DNA from: Alkalibacterium sp.
Lineage (GTDB): Bacteria > Bacillota > Bacilli > Lactobacillales > Carnobacteriaceae_A
Direction of reading: 5' to 3'
DNA: 54,699 bases
Assembly: GCA_020832185.1 (NCBI GenBank)
Contig: JAFIFE010000009.1
Coordinates: forward strand, 1 to 54,699
The notes under the pieces are model-generated. The model did not search any database. It was not told the origin of the DNA and saw only the letters and a program-made list of their open reading frames with translations. Positions 1 to 8,192 of this stretch are shown in pieces. The translations under genes were made by a program, and so were the position numbers. The number at the start of each line of letters is the position of its first letter. Within the stretch, counting starts at the first letter, position 1.

Positions 1-139
1 CTCTTTGTCCCAAGTGGCCTAAGCACGATAGTGCTTAATAAATGACTATGAACACTTGTTTTAAACCAATTAACCCACTGACTTCTACACGAATAAAAGT
101 TTTTAATAACAGGTGGCTAACTTAAACTTGAAATTTACG
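1..139. repeat. Copy A of a diverged ~139-bp direct repeat
   Basis: This stretch aligns along its length with 4172-4309 in the same orientation, with scattered substitutions and small indels. Shared blocks include TGACTATGAACACTTG, GTTTTTA-TAACAGGTG and TTAAACTTGAA. Copy A contains a small hairpin (TAAGCAC-gata-GTGCTTA, about 20-37) that has decayed in copy B. No open reading frame, transposase or tRNA is visible in it. The copy may continue left of the window. Confidence 0.75.
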
Positions 140-383
140 AATAAAATATAATTCACAAAACGTGACTGATTCATCTTAAGTATCAACAATCCTATTAATA
201 CCGTAAGGAGTAAAAGTAGTATTAGATATCAGCTCATGAAGAAAGTATGTAATCTTTAAGAGTTTGGAGATTCAATAATGAAACTCTTTAATTTTAAGGA
301 GTTTTCTTCTAAAGTTACGATAACTCTCAACTCAACTTCTGAAGGTAACACTGAATTAGTCATTTGACAAAGAACTATAAAAA
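140..383. other. Non-coding gap, nothing recognised
   Basis: AT-rich sequence between repeat copy A and the terminator of the toxin-antitoxin operon. I see no credible reading frame, RNA or repeat in it. Confidence 0.5.
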
Positions 384-411
384 GACATGAAAGAATTCCT
401 TCTTTCATGCC
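384..411 (-). terminator. Terminator of the higBA-like operon
   Basis: A 10-bp perfect stem (CATGAAAGAA at 386-395 with TTCTTTCATG at 400-409) and a 4-nt loop. On the minus strand it is followed by TCTTTTTATAG. It lies about 25 bp after the antitoxin stop codon. Confidence 0.8.
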
Positions 412-435
412 TTTCATCAATCTAAAATAATAAAT

Positions 436-729
436 TTATACTTTTTGTCTTTGATCAACTATATTTATTTCAACATGTTTGTTTAAAGCTTTAGCTATAT
501 CCTCCAAAGTACTAATAGACGGTTCCATAACCGCACTCTCAATCCGTGCAATAGTTGAACGGGATTTATTCACTCTTTTAGCAAAATCTGTTTGATTTAA
601 TCCCGATTGTTCCCTTAATTCAAATACTAGGTCAGCTAAGTCTAACTTCATTTGTTCTTGTTCATAAGCTTGTTTAAAAACTGTACTTTCAGCTTTTCGC
701 TTTTTTATCATTTCAGTATTTTTACTCAT
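436..729 (-). CDS. higA: XRE-family antitoxin, HigA-like
   Basis: A 97-residue protein with a charged N-terminal helix and a helix-turn-helix at about residues 32-85 (LREQSGLNQTDFAKRVNKSR, then IARIESAVMEPSISTLEDIAKAL). In HigBA-type modules such a protein binds and neutralises the toxin and represses the shared promoter. It overlaps the toxin gene by 8 bp and comes second, the usual HigBA order. A terminator follows. The palindrome in the promoter upstream of the toxin gene is its likely operator. The family call is secure; neutralisation of this toxin is inferred from position. Confidence 0.9.
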   Translation of the reverse strand: MSKNTEMIKKRKAESTVFKQAYEQEQMKLDLADLVFELREQSGLNQTDFAKRVNKSRSTIARIESAVMEPSISTLEDIAKALNKHVEINIVDQRQKV

Positions 730-1081
730 GTTCTTCCCTCCTTGAATTCATTTGAGAAAAGTGTTTTTTTCTAATACTAAGAGCTCTAGCTATTTCTTTG
801 TTGGGCGTTTTCCTAGTCTTTTTGCTAAAGCCGTGTGTAATATAATAGTGTGATCCTCTCACTTGAAAATAACATCCTCTTAACCAATGTTCGTCAGTTC
901 TAGCTCTAAGTTCATAAAGATTATTTTCCAATTCTTTCACACGTTCTTTTCGAATAGAGTCTTGTAATTCTGTACTTTCAACTCTATCGATTAATGCTCT
1001 AAACTTAGCTTCATCTTTACTACCTAACGATTGTAAATAGTCATCAAATTCGTCTCCCCAATCAAATTCCGGTTTAACCAT
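722..1081 (-). CDS. higB: HigB/RelE-like toxin (Gp49-like family)
   Basis: A 119-residue basic protein of the phage-derived Gp49-like/HigB family. The core runs from about residue 48 (VKELENNLYELRARTDEHWL) through RGCYFQVRGSHYYITHGFSKKTRKTP, which is typical of ribosome-dependent mRNA interferases that cut translated mRNA. The conserved basic and aromatic residues of the family fold (R58, R60, the F-K-K-T-R-K stretch) are present, so it looks intact. It is the first gene of the pair, with a GGAGTCC ribosome site and its own promoter. The serine- and glutamate-rich tail (MNSRREEHE) overlaps the antitoxin start. Confidence 0.9.
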   Translation of the reverse strand: MVKPEFDWGDEFDDYLQSLGSKDEAKFRALIDRVESTELQDSIRKERVKELENNLYELRARTDEHWLRGCYFQVRGSHYYITHGFSKKTRKTPNKEIARALSIRKKHFSQMNSRREEHE

Positions 1082-1109
1082 AGGACTCCTCTGATATTTT
1101 TATAAATAC

Positions 1110-1138
1110 ATTGTAGCATACTCGCTACAACATGTAAA
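1110..1138 (-). promoter_or_regulatory. Promoter and palindromic operator of the TA operon
   Basis: On the minus strand TTTACA (1133-1138) is separated by 17 bp from TACAAT (1110-1115), with an extended TG one base before the -10. An inverted repeat, TTGTAGC-6-GCTACAA (1111-1130), covers the -10 and most of the spacer. That is where an XRE antitoxin would bind to block RNA polymerase. Confidence 0.75.
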
Positions 1139-1213
1139 AAGAATTAGATTATCTCTAGTTGTCATCTGTATTTGAATAATAACTTAATCCAAGGGTATTG
1201 CACGTATTATTGA

Positions 1214-2287
1214 TTAAAGGAAGTATGACTCATTAAAAGTCACTGTTTCAACTTGAGTATCCACTATCGCCTCAATACCGTATGGTAAAATGCATCTTGG
1301 ATAGGCATGACCGAATGGGAGATTATACAGAATGGGCATTTCTGTATTGCCTATTACTTCTACAATAACTTGTTTATATTCTTCGATGTAAACTTCATCT
1401 TGAGGTTTGCCCATTAATATTCCACTCACTGCTGCGAATAACCCGTAGTCTTTCAGTACAGTCAGTAAGTCTCTTAATCGTTCAGGACTTGGTCTCTCTT
1501 CACTGGTTTCCAAGAATAACACCTTACCCTTCCATTCATCCAGAGTGGGGAATATGTTATACTCTTTAATCGTTTCTACTTCATTCGCGTAACGATCTCC
1601 AACAAGACAGTCCACTAAACTTTCTAAACACCCTCCAAGTAATTTACCTGACACTTTTCCTTTTCCCTGCAGCACTTCTATTCCGCGCGTTTCTTTGTGT
1701 TTTATTCGCTCTGATCCTAAAGCTTTCTCAGAGAAGTCACTACGTTCTTCATACCAATGCTCGCTTTCAGGAACACCTTTTAGTTCGTTTCGTTCGAAGT
1801 ATCCGGAGAAAATTCTCTTAGTATAAGGAAGCAAGTCCTCTCCCAATTCAGCGAGATCATTTAAAAAGTTTGGTCCATAAAAAGAGACCATTCCTAAACG
1901 ATGAAACATTAAGTGATTAATGGTGGTATCTGAAAACCCGGTAAACAACTTTGGATTTGACTGGACACTCTGTTTAAAGTCTTTGTCTTCCATCAAGTAA
2001 GGGAGCAGCCTAAAGGTATCATCTCCTCCAATAGCACATATGATTCCCTTTATAGATGAATCTCTAAAGGCACTTTTCAAATCTTCCGCACGCCATTCAG
2101 GATGTTTCTGCAGTTCATCTATTCCTTTCAATGCATTTGGCATAATGACAGGTTCAAGACCAAAATCTATAAGCCGTTTCACACCCAATTCCAACTGATG
2201 CTTTGCATAGGGTTCTCCTAATAGACCACTTGAGAGACTCACTATGGCAACTCGATCTTCTTTGACTAACGCTTTTGGTTTTATCAT
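1214..2287 (-). CDS. S66 peptidase, MccF/LD-carboxypeptidase-like
   Basis: A 357-residue cytoplasmic serine peptidase of family S66. The nucleophile elbow is GFSD (Ser119), preceded by the characteristic AIGGDD loop at 86-91. The other expected catalytic residues are Glu260 (LFLETSEE) and His327 (NLPFGHAYP). Family S66 includes LD-carboxypeptidases that trim tetrapeptides from murein and MccF enzymes that destroy microcin C-type aminoacyl nucleotides. The length and LFLETSEE segment are closer to MccF. Its place beside a toxin-antitoxin pair and acetyltransferases favours self-protection or antibiotic resistance over wall recycling, but this is inference. A GGAAGAG ribosome site precedes the ATG. 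Confidence 0.85.
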   Translation of the reverse strand: MIKPKALVKEDRVAIVSLSSGLLGEPYAKHQLELGVKRLIDFGLEPVIMPNALKGIDELQKHPEWRAEDLKSAFRDSSIKGIICAIGGDDTFRLLPYLMEDKDFKQSVQSNPKLFTGFSDTTINHLMFHRLGMVSFYGPNFLNDLAELGEDLLPYTKRIFSGYFERNELKGVPESEHWYEERSDFSEKALGSERIKHKETRGIEVLQGKGKVSGKLLGGCLESLVDCLVGDRYANEVETIKEYNIFPTLDEWKGKVLFLETSEERPSPERLRDLLTVLKDYGLFAAVSGILMGKPQDEVYIEEYKQVIVEVIGNTEMPILYNLPFGHAYPRCILPYGIEAIVDTQVETVTFNESYFL

Positions 2288-2340
2288 ATTTAAAGTCTCT
2301 TCCTTTCATCTATTATATATACTAATAGATAGTAGCCTGT

Positions 2341-2856
2341 TTATGGAGAATTCTCACTAGTATTTTTCAAGTCAACTTGCCTAATCTTTCTATACAAAGA
2401 GAGATGCATCTGATCGTTCAACTTAATTTCTTTTTCCAGTAGCTTATAATCCAAATCGGTGTAAAATTTTACCAGTTTACTTTCTTCTTTTATGGTGGCT
2501 AAATTCCATTCTCCTATGGATGGAAATAATGTTTCCAATTCCAGTAAAGCTTTCTTTCCATACCCTTTGTTCTCGTATTTCGGCAAAATGGCTATTGGAG
2601 AAATTCTAGCTTTAATCAGATTTGAATCCACGATCACTCTCAAAAATCCCACTTCTAAAGACTCTACTTTAATAAAATAATAATAACTATTTACACTTAA
2701 ATATCGCTGGTTGATGTCCTCCAAAGAGTCCTTAAAAGGAGAGGTCTCTTTGTCCTTATATTTTATGTAAAGTTCTTTAAAAGCTGCTTTTTGTATAGCC
2801 AGTATGTTAGGTAACTCTTTGTCGTTTTTGACCAAAGACAGTGACAAGTTAATCAT
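2341..2856 (-). CDS. GNAT-family N-acetyltransferase
   Basis: A 171-residue GNAT-fold protein. The acetyl-CoA pyrophosphate loop is seen at about residues 90-105 (ILPKYENKGYGKKALLELE), and a late FYTDLDYKLLEKEI segment is the usual C-terminal element. The substrate cannot be read from the sequence. It lies 53 bp upstream-side of the MccF-like gene on the same strand and may be co-transcribed with it. A GGAGGTG ribosome site precedes the start. It is the only intact acetyltransferase in this patch; two broken ones follow. Confidence 0.85.
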   Translation of the reverse strand: MINLSLSLVKNDKELPNILAIQKAAFKELYIKYKDKETSPFKDSLEDINQRYLSVNSYYYFIKVESLEVGFLRVIVDSNLIKARISPIAILPKYENKGYGKKALLELETLFPSIGEWNLATIKEESKLVKFYTDLDYKLLEKEIKLNDQMHLSLYRKIRQVDLKNTSENSP

Positions 2857-2946
2857 AGAACACCTCCAACTAGGATGGACAAGACTTTGAGAAGAAATAA
2901 TAGGCTATCATAAACTTATAGGTCAATTCGTGAGATTAGGCTTATT

Positions 2947-3198
2947 TTAAGAATTCTCATCCTTATTTACTTTGGAAAATACATAGTAAAAAGCCGTTGC
3001 TAACTTATAAATAATAACTACTACGAAGATAAGTGCAATAGTCATCAGCACCCTATCAAGAATTCTAATTACTAAATAGTCTCAGTTTGCAAAGCTGTAG
3101 GCTAATAGCAACAATAGCATGACCCAGTTAAAGGGCTCCATTATCTTTTTCTTCATTTTTTTATCCCGCTTTTGTGCTTTTTCATGAAATCCCCCCAT
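2947..3198 (-). pseudogene. Small two-helix membrane protein with in-frame stop
   Basis: One minus-strand frame reads 38 codons from ATG at 3198 (charged N-terminus, then FNWVMLLLLLAYSFAN), hits TGA at 3082-3084, and continues in frame with DYLVIRILDRVLMTIALIFV and a charged end before TAA. The two halves make a plausible 83-residue protein with two membrane helices. I read it as inactivated by one nonsense change. I do not recognise the family, and there is no strong ribosome site. Confidence 0.5.
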
Positions 3199-3235
3199 AT
3201 TTGAACAGATTTCAAATTATGTGACTCATATAAAT

Positions 3236-3666
3236 TTAACTAATATCTTTTTTCAAATAATATTCAGTAAGATCAGCATTCGGGTAATATAACTTGCCAA
3301 ATTCTACATACCCTTGTTTTTTATAGAAATCTGGTCCTTGAAAATCAAATGTGGCTAACTGAGTCATTTGACATCCTAATTCTCTTAAATCACTCTCTGC
3401 TTTGGACAACAATTCAGCTCCAATACCTTTACCACGATAGTTCTTGCTAACCCATAATGTATCAATATAGCCAATTTTATAATAGGAAGAGCATGCAAGT
3501 ATACCCCAACTACTTTTCCATTTTCTTCGGCAACATGTTTAAACGTCAGAAATTCTTTTTCTTGCTGAAGAGGCTTCTGTTTTAAATTATACTTTTCGAG
3601 TTCTCCTTCAAAAAAATTTACATCTTCTTTTGACGCTACTCTATAATTCAGCATAGTTTCGCTCAC
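3236..3666 (-). pseudogene. Frameshifted GNAT acetyltransferase
   Basis: The first 60 or so codons from ATG 3666 give a GNAT N-terminus ending ENGKVVGVYLHA. Around position 3497 the frame must shift by one base, after which the other frame reads YYKIGYIDTLWVSKNYRGKG, with the acetyl-CoA loop RGKGIGAELL, then FYKKQGYVEFGKLYYPNADL and a stop at 3236-3238. The rejoined protein would be of normal GNAT length (about 140 residues), so this is a recent single-base deletion or a sequencing error. The substrate is unknown. Confidence 0.8.
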
Positions 3667-3709
3667 TCCTATATATTTTTATTTCAACCTTGTAATTCTC
3701 TCTACTTAT

Positions 3710-3994
3710 TTACACTATATAGAATATAACCATTAAAGTTTTAAAACAGCTTTTGATATTTTCGTCTATCATAAATTTTAAAATACTATAGTTCCCTTCT
3801 GCAATCTCAGGTATATCGTAGCTTGTTATTCCATACACTATCAAAAAAAATCCAATAATCTTATCGTCCTCATAAATAGCAAAAGGCATTGGATGCCCAC
3901 CATTGGTCATGAGAATATAAGCTGCAGCCACACTTGATAAATTAGATGCGACAAACTGTAGACGTCCTTCTGCTGGTTTAAGTTCATTAAAGCA
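3710..3994 (-). pseudogene. Truncated polyamine-type acetyltransferase remnant
   Basis: The frame opens at 3994 without a start codon and reads NELKPAEGRLQFVASNLSSV, then AAAYILMTNGGHPMPFAIYE and DDKIIGFFLIVYG. This resembles the N-terminal half of diamine/spermine-type GNAT enzymes (FVASN...A..Y...PFAIY...GF). It ends at 3710 with the acetyl-CoA loop missing. Both ends of the gene are lost. Confidence 0.65.
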
Positions 3995-4171
3995 TTACAG
4001 TTTCTGAATATTATTATGAAGTTAGCCCCTCAGTCTAACACCTAGGAAAACACTATGTGAATTTCATGTTATATTGCAGTTATCGCTAACTTTCAATAGA
4101 CAGTATGAATGACTATCCCTAAAGATACTGGGCTATCAAACGCCTCATACATGGTTTTCCAAAGCTCTTCG

Positions 4172-4309
4172 CTCTTTGTCACAGGTTCCTTAAGCACGAT
4201 AATGCATACCAAGTGACTATGAACACTTGCTTTTAACCAATTAAACTAGTGACTTATAAACGAATATAAGTTTTTAGTAACAGGTGACTAATTTAAACTT
4301 GAATTTACG
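4172..4309. repeat. Copy B of the ~139-bp direct repeat
   Basis: This is the partner of positions 1-139, same orientation, roughly four bases in five identical by eye. The sequences flanking the two copies differ. With copy A it brackets the toxin-antitoxin, MccF and acetyltransferase patch. The 3995-4171 stretch before it and 4310-4536 after it hold no gene I can support. Confidence 0.75.
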
Positions 4310-4536
4310 TTCAATAATAGTTGCTGCAATATAGCCAGTCGGATAATTTATAACCCAAAGTAGACTACCTGGCTTTGCACATCTGTTAAATCTCCAACCA
4401 GCACTTTTCCAGTAATGTAACGCACTAAAAGTGGGAAGATCAGTGCCAGTAAGGTACATATGTAATGATTAAATATTAACTTAGTGAGCATCGCTATACA
4501 TTAAGAACTATTTTTTTATCTTAAACTTATTATCTG

Positions 4537-4890
4537 TTAAAACAACTCTTTTCTTATGTGCTTTTCAAAGTCTTTTGGAATAAGCACTATTGATATGAGA
4601 ATATATCCACCTACAACAGCAAGCATAAAAAGAAAAGTAATCGTCAACCCTTCTACAATGACAACTGATTCAGCTTCTGCAAATGGAATATCATAATATC
4701 GTCCCATATTGAAATGATAAGCTAACGAGAATAATACTGTCATTAGTCCAAGTAGCCATTTCTTCAACCTGATCGTTTTTATTAAATAGTCAGTAACGAG
4801 ATATCTCCGCTTCCCTACTTCAAGTATATTCTTTTTTCGATCCTTAATGACTCCCTTTAACATTACATCTCTTTTAGTAAGACGATTCAT
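4537..4890 (-). CDS. Uncharacterised small membrane protein
   Basis: A 117-residue protein I do not recognise. The N-terminal 45 residues are basic (MNRLTKRDVMLKGVIKDRKK), followed by two hydrophobic segments at about 45-60 (WLLGLMTVLFSLAYHF) and 78-103 (VVIVEGLTITFLFMLAVVGG), then a charged tail. Positive-inside charges put both termini in the cytoplasm. A good ribosome site (AAAGGAAG) precedes the ATG, so it is likely translated. It stands alone, divergent from the following plus-strand gene. Confidence 0.6.
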   Translation of the reverse strand: MNRLTKRDVMLKGVIKDRKKNILEVGKRRYLVTDYLIKTIRLKKWLLGLMTVLFSLAYHFNMGRYYDIPFAEAESVVIVEGLTITFLFMLAVVGGYILISIVLIPKDFEKHIRKELF

Positions 4891-5050
4891 GCTATCTTCC
4901 TTTCTCGTTATTAAATCAACCTTAAATAGACTGTTTTCTATTAAAACTTATTTTAATAGACTATCTGGATAAAAACAAATTACATTTATACCTTTTTGCC
5001 ATTATCGATTGGCTAGATAATCAAACTTTTGCTTTGAGAATCAGACCAGT

Positions 5051-6616
5051 ATGCACAACCAATTTTGCTTTCATCTTTTGAAATCAGGCATGATAACACG
5101 TATACTAATGGAAACAATCCCTATGAAAGGATTGGCCATCATAAAAAATAACCCTTTATTTACAGCCCTTTTGTTCAATCCCATCGTCGTTCTTCTTTAT
5201 TTTATTTTTTCCTCTGTTCTCCTGACCTTTTTAGATTATGGTGGAGTAGCTAGACGCGTGCCCATTCTTGTCGGTATATGTGTGAGTCTTCTTCTCTGGT
5301 TTATTTTGTGCATTTTATTCAAAAAAAGGATCAAGCAAAGTCTTGCATTGACTAATCAAAAGAGTATTAAGATAAGCAAGTACTGGATTGGGTTGTCTCT
5401 AGTTTCTATTCTTGGAATCACCGTACATACCGGTATAAAAACAGTTGATATTGCTCAAGCTTGGGGATCTGCTTTACACCGCCAGATTCATGCATGGCAG
5501 ACCGAGACGCATATCAAGTTAGAGGAGTACAATATATTTGAGCAGAATATGGATGAGCTTTTTTCTATTATTGATCAGGAAATGGGATTGCCTGACGTAC
5601 TCTTTATTTCTCATTCTTTTGAACTGGAATTTAATCAAACTGGCGAAATCACCTCCTTGTACACCTCTGTTTATGGCGAGAACGAGGAAGGTTTAACGGA
5701 AAGTTTTCTCATTTCCTATGATACAGATGCTCAGGAAATACTTATTCACCATAACGAGTTTGAACCGGAAAATGATACTGATGACAGCAGGTTACTCTCT
5801 CCTCTGATAGATACATTGGCTCAATTGTCTTTAGAGGACATAATTCAGGAATGGCCAAATGAAGAGCAGTATGGCCTTTATTACCTTGGTTACCGTACAT
5901 GGGGATTTAATAATGAGGGTATGTATTATCTGGAGAATGGCGAGTCTATTGAGTTGGATTTTGCTGAAGAGGAAATCATCGGGTACACTCTTTCCATCTA
6001 TGTCCCAGATAAAATGGAAGAACTCACACCTAAGCGTTTCATCGACCGTTCACTTAATTCTTTAATGGCTAATCAGATACTCGAAGAAGACCAGCAGTCA
6101 CATCTTGGATACCTTGTAGATGAACACGGACAAGAAACATACTTTCTAACAGAAGACACCGGATATCGCCTGCCTGTCATTGATGCAGCAACTGGGAGTC
6201 GATGGTACGGCTTTGAGAAAACTGAAAATGGTGGAGAGGTTTGGGAGATGGTGAATCAAGCTCCTTTCGATGAACGTTCAGGGGTCACTTCAGGTATCCA
6301 CTTTTTTGATGAAGATTTAGGTTTTGTTATTTTAGGCAATGGCAGTCAAACAGAAGCCACACTCTTTCGAACAGAAAACGGCGGACAGACTTTTGATCCA
6401 ATTGATTTCCCCTCTATAGAAGTCCCATTGACTGATGACGAAGAATACAATCCGTTTCAATTCCCTGAAACGCCTTATGAAGAAGATGGAAAAATGGTTA
6501 CATTAGTCGGTCAAGGTGCAAACGGAGATTATAATTCAGGGTCGAAAGCCCTCTACTATTCAGAAGACGACGGAATGACCTGGGAGTTTGTGGAAGAAGT
6601 ATCGGAAAGTCAATAA
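5051..6616 (+). CDS. Membrane-anchored protein with Asp-box-like repeats
   Basis: A 521-residue protein of unknown function. Three hydrophobic segments lie in the first 125 residues, followed by a very acidic outer region. The C-terminal 150 residues carry Asp-box/BNR-like motifs spaced as in beta-propellers (KTENGGEVWE, RTENGGQTFD, SEDDGMTWEF). Such motifs sit in surface sialidase-like and photosynthesis-stability-factor-like propellers. I see no catalytic signature, so a structural or binding role is equally likely. No ribosome site supports the first ATG; an internal ATG at 5090 or 5123 may be the real start. The lipoprotein gene follows 47 bp later and is probably co-transcribed. Confidence 0.65.
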   Translation: MHNQFCFHLLKSGMITRILMETIPMKGLAIIKNNPLFTALLFNPIVVLLYFIFSSVLLTFLDYGGVARRVPILVGICVSLLLWFILCILFKKRIKQSLALTNQKSIKISKYWIGLSLVSILGITVHTGIKTVDIAQAWGSALHRQIHAWQTETHIKLEEYNIFEQNMDELFSIIDQEMGLPDVLFISHSFELEFNQTGEITSLYTSVYGENEEGLTESFLISYDTDAQEILIHHNEFEPENDTDDSRLLSPLIDTLAQLSLEDIIQEWPNEEQYGLYYLGYRTWGFNNEGMYYLENGESIELDFAEEEIIGYTLSIYVPDKMEELTPKRFIDRSLNSLMANQILEEDQQSHLGYLVDEHGQETYFLTEDTGYRLPVIDAATGSRWYGFEKTENGGEVWEMVNQAPFDERSGVTSGIHFFDEDLGFVILGNGSQTEATLFRTENGGQTFDPIDFPSIEVPLTDDEEYNPFQFPETPYEEDGKMVTLVGQGANGDYNSGSKALYYSEDDGMTWEFVEEVSESQ

Positions 6617-6663
6617 ATGTACTGTGTATTATCCTAAACAATTATAGGAAGGAATGATTAGAG

Positions 6664-7251
6664 ATGAAAAAGATATTAGGGGTACTGATAGCAGGCACGT
6701 TTCTACTAGGTGCTTGTGATACAGAAAGAGACACGCCTAATACAGGTAATTATGGTGAAACGGATACTGAAGAAAACGAGAATGGCGAGGTGTCAACTGG
6801 AGTTGCAGAGACGGATGAGGTTGAAACGATCGAAGCAGACCAAGATGGAGATTCTGAATTGGATGATGAAACAATGGCTGAACTGGACCAGGATTTGGAA
6901 GAAATCAACTGGGATGAAGTCCATTTAACCAGACGTCAGTTTGACACTCTCCTCTATGAGCTTCAAGATGATTTAACGGCTGATGCTGAAGTAGACGAAG
7001 AGACGGAAATTTACATTGAATCCGTTGACTTCACGGATGATATAATCACTATTACTATAATCAATGAGGACGAGTCTGAATTCTCAGATTTCACCACTGG
7101 GTTCTTCGCTGTGTTTATCGACAGTTTTTATAGACAACTCTATCTCAATTCAGACTATTCCGACGGGACCACTCATCCACATATTATTATTCAAGAAAGT
7201 GACGGAGACATCATCACCGATCAGGAAGACTTTATTGAATTTGAAGAGTAA
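6664..7251 (+). CDS. Acidic lipoprotein of unknown function
   Basis: A 195-residue exported lipoprotein. The signal peptide MKKILGVLIAGTFLLGAC ends in the lipobox LGAC, so Cys18 would be lipidated. About 70 residues of very acidic linker follow, then a compact domain (residues 75-195) with alternating strands (EIYIESVDFTDDIITITIIN, then FTTGFFAVFIDSFYRQLYL). I do not recognise the domain. An AGGAAGG ribosome site lies slightly far from the ATG. It is the second gene of a pair with the Asp-box membrane protein; a strong terminator follows. Confidence 0.8.
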   Translation: MKKILGVLIAGTFLLGACDTERDTPNTGNYGETDTEENENGEVSTGVAETDEVETIEADQDGDSELDDETMAELDQDLEEINWDEVHLTRRQFDTLLYELQDDLTADAEVDEETEIYIESVDFTDDIITITIINEDESEFSDFTTGFFAVFIDSFYRQLYLNSDYSDGTTHPHIIIQESDGDIITDQEDFIEFEE

Positions 7252-7329
7252 TGGTTATGAAAAGTATAATCTAACTCAAGAAGTATAGTCCAGTTTACAC
7301 TCTACTTCTCAAAATTCGAGAAGCTAATC

Positions 7330-7382
7330 AAAAAAGTATTGATTCATCTGGTTACATACCATAGATGAATCAATACTTTTTT
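7330..7382. terminator. Bidirectional terminator, 20-bp perfect stem
   Basis: Arms 7330-7349 and 7363-7382 are exact reverse complements (AAAAAAGTATTGATTCATCT) with a 13-nt loop. The A/T runs at both ends let it serve the lipoprotein gene from the left and the SDR gene from the right. Confidence 0.9.
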
Positions 7383-7391
7383 GGTCGTTCA

Positions 7392-8192
7392 TTAGCGCAT
7401 AACAGATCCGCCCGATAGAATGACCGCTTCTCCAACCACATTTTCAGCAGCGTCTGATAATAAATACGCAATCGTGTTGGCCACTTCTAAAGGCGTTGTA
7501 ATACGACCTGATGGCAGTTTTTCACTTTCGATTTCGAACTGTTCTTCAAAACTGTTGTCTTCTTTTTCCGCTTTAGACCGAATAGCCTCTCTTCCCATTT
7601 GAGTGTCAACGTATCCTGGACACACAGCATTGACTCGTACGCTGTGTTTAATGGCTTCCAATGCAAACGACTGGGTAAAGCCATTGAGTGCAAACTTGGA
7701 TCCGACATATGCCGTTCCTCCAACCACACCTCTTATACCTGAAAGTGAAGAAACATTAACTACTGCGCCCTCTTTATTTTTCTTCATAGACTCAAATACC
7801 TGCTGGGTCAGTAGGATGGGTACAGTGAAGTTCAGATGCATCACACGCTCCAATTCCTCCTGCGTTAATTCTTCTATGACGCCACCGCCCATTATTCCAG
7901 CTGAATTAACTAATAAAGAAATCGGCCCAAGCTTATCTTCTGCAGCATGTACTAATGTGTCTCTGTCAGACGCGTCGGCCAGATCGGCAACAACCACATT
8001 GACTTTCGCATCCGGCAGGTCACTTTCAATAACTTCCTTCAATTCGTTCAAAACGTCTTCTTTTCTTCCTGTAATCGTAACATCAGCGCCCATAGCAGCG
8101 AGTACCTTTGCAGTTTCGTACCCGATACCTCCTGTAGCGCCTGTCACTAAAGCATGTTTACCCGTAAATACATCTGATGAAAAAATAGACAT
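7392..8192 (-). CDS. Short-chain dehydrogenase/reductase
   Basis: A 266-residue classical SDR with a Rossmann fold. The cofactor motif is TGATGGIG (residues 17-24), followed by ITGRKE, which suggests NADP preference. The NSAG motif is at about 96, the catalytic Ser in NVSSLSG, and YVGSK gives the Tyr-Lys pair, followed by NAVCPGYVDT. The family resembles FabG-type 3-oxoacyl reductases, but outside a fatty-acid operon the substrate stays open. A perfect AGGAGG ribosome site precedes the ATG. It is a single-gene unit. Confidence 0.9.
   Translation of the reverse strand: MSIFSSDVFTGKHALVTGATGGIGYETAKVLAAMGADVTITGRKEDVLNELKEVIESDLPDAKVNVVVADLADASDRDTLVHAAEDKLGPISLLVNSAGIMGGGVIEELTQEELERVMHLNFTVPILLTQQVFESMKKNKEGAVVNVSSLSGIRGVVGGTAYVGSKFALNGFTQSFALEAIKHSVRVNAVCPGYVDTQMGREAIRSKAEKEDNSFEEQFEIESEKLPSGRITTPLEVANTIAYLLSDAAENVVGEAVILSGGSVMR

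Noticed and set aside
1-4309. An integron-like cassette array (toxin-antitoxin and acetyltransferases between repeats)
   Set aside because: The repeats lack the attC palindrome and GTTRRRY-type core sites, and no integrase is present.
4274-4459. A 61-codon minus-strand frame beside repeat copy B
   Set aside because: No ribosome site, no recognisable motif, and it runs into the repeat; left out as a gene.
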